Of a stretch of DNA of 6,941 nucleotides, positions 5,704 to 6,941 are shown piece after piece. The stretch's first letter is position 1. Each line of letters starts with the position of its first letter. A program made the translations under genes and the position numbers. The notes under the pieces were generated by a model. The model saw only the letters and a list, made by a program, of their open reading frames with translations. It searched no databases and was not told the origin of the DNA. Location of the stretch: contig JALSQC010000390.1 of the NCBI GenBank assembly GCA_026985625.1, positions 1 to 6,941 on the forward strand. Reading direction: 5' to 3'. This DNA comes from Bacteroidales bacterium (GTDB lineage: Bacteria; Bacteroidota; Bacteroidia; Bacteroidales; JAFGXI01).

Positions 5704-6618
5704 TTAGTATAATTTTTTTCGTTTTAATAAATATGGTATTAAAATTTGGTCAAAATTTTTATTTATATCCGCCTCGATAAAATCTATTTTATATTGTAGT
5801 GCTTTTTGTTTTATTTTATTAAAATATCCTGTTATATTTTTATTAAAATAATCTCTAACATCGTTTGGATTTAGTTTAACCTCTATGCCTGTTTCTAAGT
5901 CTATAAATTTATACGGCTTATTATTAAAATCGAATTTTGTTTCGTATTTTTCGTCTATAACATGAAAAATTATTATTTCGTGTTTTTTATATTTAAGATG
6001 TTGCAGTGCCGAAAAATAATCGTTGATATTACCCGAATTAAACATATCTGAGAATAGTATAATTAACGAGCGTTTATGTGTATTATCGGCAATATAATGC
6101 AGTTGTTTTGCTATATCCGACTTTTTGTTTTTTTCTGATATATCTAATAAGTTATTTAGTGTAGAATAAATTAGTTTTTTATGATTCGATGATGTTTTTG
6201 CATGAGTATGTAAGTCTATTTTATCTGATATTAGCGATAATCCGTATGCGTCGCGTTGTTTTTGCAGTATGTATATTAATATTGCAGCCGAATAAACCGA
6301 GAATTGCAATTTATTAATTGTGTTTTTTTTATAAGGAAATAACATTGACGATGATATGTCTATTATTATACGGCAACGCAGGTTTGTTTCTTCTTCGTAT
6401 TTTTTTGTAAAAAGTTTATCTGTTCTGGCAAACAGTTTCCAATCGATATGTTTTGTCGATTCGCCTTTGTTATATATTTTATGTTCGGCAAATTCTACCG
6501 AAAAACCGTGGAACGGGCTTTTGTGCATTCCTGTAATAAATCCTTCGACAACTTGTTTTGCTATTAGCTCGAGATTTCGTGCTTGCGATGTTTGTTGTAT
6601 TTCTTTAAGGGTTTTCAA
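5704..6618 (-). CDS. DUF58-family protein with VWA-like fold
   Basis: The 304-residue protein has the DUF58 hallmark region: HKSPFHGFSVEFAEHKIYNK (32-51), then KHIDWKLFARTDKLFTKKYE (56-75) and EETNLR (76-81). This is followed by a VWA-like domain with an intact metal-site motif DISSS (D87, S89, S91) and a later LFSD (188-191). No transmembrane segment is visible, so it is probably cytoplasmic. DUF58 proteins are usually encoded with MoxR-type AAA+ ATPases and BatA-like VWA proteins and are thought to work with them as chaperone or stress-tolerance systems. No such partner is present in this window. The likely start is TTG 6618, since an in-frame stop lies upstream and no ATG intervenes; the next ATG (codon 31) would cut into the conserved block. 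aspS ends 13 bp upstream, so the two are probably co-transcribed. The function is unknown. Confidence 0.87.
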   Translation of the reverse strand: MKTLKEIQQTSQARNLELIAKQVVEGFITGMHKSPFHGFSVEFAEHKIYNKGESTKHIDWKLFARTDKLFTKKYEEETNLRCRIIIDISSSMLFPYKKNTINKLQFSVYSAAILIYILQKQRDAYGLSLISDKIDLHTHAKTSSNHKKLIYSTLNNLLDISEKNKKSDIAKQLHYIADNTHKRSLIILFSDMFNSGNINDYFSALQHLKYKKHEIIIFHVIDEKYETKFDFNNKPYKFIDLETGIEVKLNPNDVRDYFNKNITGYFNKIKQKALQYKIDFIEADINKNFDQILIPYLLKRKKLY

Positions 6619-6631
6619 TGGTTTGCAACAT

Positions 6632-6941
6632 TTATTTGGTATTTTTTACTGATATATTAAGTTCGTTTAGTTGTTCTAAAGAAATTTCCGATGGCGAGTC
6701 TATCATCACATCTCTTCCTGAGTTGTTTTTAGGAAATGCTATGACATCGCGAATAGAGTCTAATCCTGCAATTATAGATACTAAACGGTCTAATCCAAAT
6801 GCTATTCCTCCGTGTGGTGGTGCTCCGTATTTGAATGCTGTCATTAAAAATCCGAATTGTTTTTCGGCTTCGTCGTCGGTAAAACCAAGGGTTTTAAACA
6901 TTAATTTTTGCAAATTATTGTCGTGTATTCTTATTGAGCCT
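6632..6941 (-). CDS. aspS: Aspartyl-tRNA synthetase, C-terminal part (5' end cut by window edge)
   Basis: The reading frame is open to the right edge, and about 102 C-terminal residues of a protein normally near 580-600 are visible. It begins with GSIRIHD, which belongs to the conserved GGGSxRIH segment of the catalytic core. Next come FGFLMTAFKYGAPPHGG, the class II motif 3 GIAFGLDRL with the ATP-binding arginine, and DSIRDVIAFPKNNSGRDVM. These are specific to bacterial AspRS, which attaches aspartate to tRNA-Asp (or also tRNA-Asn in non-discriminating forms; the visible part cannot tell which). An internal TTG at 6911-6913 should not be taken as the start, because conserved residues continue upstream. 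The DUF58 gene follows after 13 bp. Confidence 0.96.
   Translation of the reverse strand, partial: GSIRIHDNNLQKLMFKTLGFTDDEAEKQFGFLMTAFKYGAPPHGGIAFGLDRLVSIIAGLDSIRDVIAFPKNNSGRDVMIDSPSEISLEQLNELNISVKNTK

Noticed and set aside
6356..6652. A 98-codon plus-strand open frame opposite the DUF58 gene
   Set aside because: It is antisense to conserved DUF58 coding sequence, with no independent support.

Overview
The window is strongly AT-rich chromosomal DNA, most likely from a member of the Bacteroidota. The evidence is the run rplM-rpsI-rpsB-tsf in one block, starts with no Shine-Dalgarno sequence but A/T-rich leaders, a promoter of the TAnnTTTG (-7) type in front of rplM, and Bacteroidota-like protein features. 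These include the L13 N-terminus MDTLSYKT, S9 ending in QFSKR, and the Wzy/WaaL-type membrane protein with its GTGTGD motif. The genus cannot be fixed from this sequence. The genetic code is standard, and all genes appear intact apart from the two cut by the window ends.

Layout. (1) 1-1256, minus strand: an O-antigen ligase/polymerase-family membrane protein that runs off the left edge. (2) 1257-1500: a divergent intergenic region with the rplM promoter and a leader hairpin. (3) 1501-4291, plus strand: a translation operon of rplM (L13), rpsI (S9), a 98-bp structured spacer, rpsB (S2 with a long repetitive Lys/Glu/Ala/Thr tail) and tsf (EF-Ts). (4) 4308-4339: a strong hairpin between convergent genes that can terminate both strands. 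(5) 4352-6941, minus strand, in transcription order: the 3' part of aspS (aspartyl-tRNA synthetase, cut by the right edge), a DUF58 protein, a tandem universal-stress protein, and a small secreted SPOR-domain protein.

How the genes relate. The plus-strand block makes two small-subunit proteins, one large-subunit protein and the nucleotide-exchange factor for EF-Tu, so it is a growth-rate-linked unit. Its most interesting parts are the spacer before rpsB, which folds on paper into a three-way junction and is a candidate autoregulatory leader, and the S2 tail, built from a nearly perfect 105-bp tandem duplication with nested 54/51-bp subunits, each starting with a run of eight A. The minus-strand genes are closely packed (13, 85 and 22 bp gaps) and may be partly co-transcribed, but they share no obvious pathway: tRNA charging, a DUF58/VWA-like factor, stress/nucleotide sensing and envelope peptidoglycan binding.

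No mobile element, CRISPR array, tRNA or rRNA was seen. I found no clear new defence or biosynthetic system. The candidates for novelty are the RNA leaders and the S2 tail.
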